Source: Verrucomicrobiota bacterium (GTDB lineage Bacteria; Verrucomicrobiota; Verrucomicrobiia; Opitutales; Opitutaceae). Taken from it: DNA of 7,279 bases. The notes under the pieces are model-generated. The model searched no databases. It worked only from the letters and a program-made list of their open reading frames with translations, and had not been told where the DNA came from. The position numbers and the translations under genes were made by a program. How positions within the stretch are numbered: the first letter of the stretch is position 1; the number at the start of each line of letters is the position of its first letter. Shown one piece after another: positions 6,310-7,279 of this stretch. The stretch is from contig JAUPWC010000149.1 of NCBI GenBank assembly GCA_030916665.1, positions 1 to 7,279 on the forward strand, given 5' to 3'.

Positions 6310-6496
6310 GGGGGAAAGGGTCATTGGGGGGCCGGCAGATGCAGCGGTTGATACAAGACTCACCTCACCTGTCATTCTGAGCGCAGCGAAGAATCCAGTG
6401 GCGCGTCCGCTGGTGTGCATCTCTCTGGATTCTTCGCTCCGCTCAGAATGACAGGCATGGGTATTGTGACTCGGTCGAAGATGATGGTTGCAGTTG
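6310..6496. other. Intergenic gap between the two barrel-enzyme genes
   Basis: This 187-base gap holds the inverted repeat at 6368-6455. The remaining bases show no gene and no convincing -35/-10 pair. The last bases before the downstream start are pyrimidine-rich (CCTTTCCCCC) with no Shine-Dalgarno. A promoter or a processing site here cannot be excluded. Confidence 0.6.
6368..6455. repeat. 88-bp intergenic inverted repeat (MITE/REP-like)
   Basis: Arms at 6368-6398 and 6425-6455 are 31 bases each and pair at 30 of 31 positions, with one C/G difference inside GAGCGCAGCGAAG versus its partner. The loop is 26 bases. The arm core (TCATTCTGAGCG, GCGAAGAATC) resembles a palindromic repeat I recall from many unrelated bacterial genomes; this was not checked here. 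It fills about half of the gap between the two barrel-enzyme genes and could fold as a strong mRNA hairpin. No T-run follows on either strand, so it is not a classical terminator. Confidence 0.93.
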
Positions 6497-7279
6497 TCAC
6501 GGCTGCACGTCGCCCGCCTGGTCCAGGCCGGTGATCACGGCCTTGCCGGGGAACTTCGCGCGGTATTCCTCCGCCATCGCGCGGATCGAGGCGGCGCTGG
6601 GGCGGCCGCCCTTCCACTTGCGCAGGTGCTGGCGCGGGGCGAGCGACTGCCCGCCGGCGGGGGCAAACTCCTCGCCCTTGTCCGTGCGGAACCAGTAGGT
6701 CAGGTCGATGATGTCCACGGTCGCGCCACGCACCGGGTCGGCGAGGATGGCGTCCTGCACGTCCTTGCAGGCGCTGAGCGCGATGAGCGGGTGCTTGCCG
6801 GTTTCCTTTTTCCATTCCGCCACCACGTCGAGCCAGAACTGCATGAAATGCAGCGGGCCGCTGTTCTCGGCCGAGAGCGTGTGGATGACATTCGGCTCAC
6901 CGGCGAGGTTGGCGAGGCACTGCCGGATGTAGGCCCGGTGCAAGGCGCGGTAGTCCGGGTCGGAGAGGTGGTAGAACTCGTCGGCCATCTTGATCGTGTC
7001 GCCGGTGAACGGCGGCGGCTCGGGGAACGGCGTGGCGTTGATGTTGTTCACCGGACGCCACGGCGAATCCACCCAGTGCGCGCCCGACTCGATGATGTTG
7101 TGCTGGAAATACATTTCGTTGACCAGCACGACGCCCTCGCGGCGCGCCTCGGCGGAGAAGGCCCGCAGGCGGCCGAAATACCACGGGTTGTATTTCGTGA
7201 GATCGTAGCGGCTGAGCCCGTCCCACGCCGTCCCCTGCCCGCTCCGCGCGAAGGGCTGCTCGAAGAACGGCGGCCACAC
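6497..7279 (-). CDS. TIM-barrel glycoside-hydrolase-like protein, C-terminal part (cut by right edge; DUF6298-like?)
   Basis: 261 codons including the stop. The frame is open to the right edge and the first visible codon (GTG) is probably internal, so the true start and any signal peptide lie outside the window. Seen in partial numbering: YDLTKYNPWYFGRLRAF (25-41), VVLVNEMYFQHN (50-61), a segment rich in Trp, Pro and Asn (69-90), NVIHTLSAENSGPLHF (130-145) and VDIIDLTYWF (188-197). The alternating hydrophobic strands and amphipathic helices look like the second half of a (beta/alpha)8 barrel. The TKYNPWYF stretch matches TRFNPEYF of the next gene, and E138 in LSAEN falls in the same column as its acid/base Glu in LANEY. 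I therefore read it as a distant relative of the DUF4038 enzymes, probably the DUF6298 type, though that family name is from memory. Role inferred from the neighbours: hydrolysis of the same glycan. It may be the upstream cistron of the operon. Confidence 0.68.
   Translation of the reverse strand: MWPPFFEQPFARSGQGTAWDGLSRYDLTKYNPWYFGRLRAFSAEARREGVVLVNEMYFQHNIIESGAHWVDSPWRPVNNINATPFPEPPPFTGDTIKMADEFYHLSDPDYRALHRAYIRQCLANLAGEPNVIHTLSAENSGPLHFMQFWLDVVAEWKKETGKHPLIALSACKDVQDAILADPVRGATVDIIDLTYWFRTDKGEEFAPAGGQSLAPRQHLRKWKGGRPSAASIRAMAEEYRAKFPGKAVITGLDQAGDVQP

Noticed and set aside
6310..6420. Upstream extension of the DUF4038-type gene to an ATG at 6418-6420
   Set aside because: It would add 37 residues read partly from the inverted repeat and bury the classical signal peptide. 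The start at 6309 is far more natural.

Overview
The window is compact, GC-rich bacterial DNA in which every convincing gene lies on the minus strand and reads from the right edge to the left. The encoded set is exported glycan-degrading enzymes plus one sodium:solute symporter, with no SusC/SusD-like outer-membrane pair. Together with high GC and short gaps or ATGA/GTGA overlaps, this suggests a Verrucomicrobiota bacterium, most likely Opitutaceae-like. That assignment is inference from gene content, not from a marker gene.

Layout in transcription order (minus strand). (1) 7279-6497: C-terminal part of a barrel-type glycoside-hydrolase-like protein that runs off the right edge. (2) 6496-6310: a 187-base gap holding a large near-perfect inverted repeat (6368-6455). 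(3) 6309-4711: an exported DUF5060/DUF4038-type (apiosidase-like) glycosidase. (4) 4714-3638: an exported GH43-like five-bladed propeller glycosidase, starting in an ATGA overlap. (5) 3637-3544: a 94-base gap with two strong GC hairpins. (6) 3543-2044: an SSS-family symporter. (7) 2047-1007: an exported BNR/Asp-box propeller protein, starting in an ATGA overlap. (8) 1010-1: the N-terminal part of an exported GH78 alpha-L-rhamnosidase, starting in a GTGA overlap and cut by the left edge.

Read together, this looks like a catabolic operon for a rhamnose-containing plant or algal glycan. Extracytoplasmic enzymes would trim side chains (GH78 rhamnose, GH43-like and apiosidase-like activities, an unassigned propeller enzyme), and the symporter would import the released sugar. 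The exact substrate cannot be fixed from sequence alone; a pectic rhamnogalacturonan is one reasonable guess.

The most unusual signal is a 63-bp imperfect palindrome present twice, at 926-988 and 4621-4683, with 62 of 63 bases identical once inverted. Both copies sit inside coding sequence, in the stretch encoding the signal-peptide n-region of the GH78 and GH43-like proteins. Both are translated in the same phase although they lie in opposite orientations relative to the genes, and the length of exactly 21 codons keeps each frame open. This resembles in principle the protein-coding palindromic elements known from Rickettsia, here placed in secretion signals.
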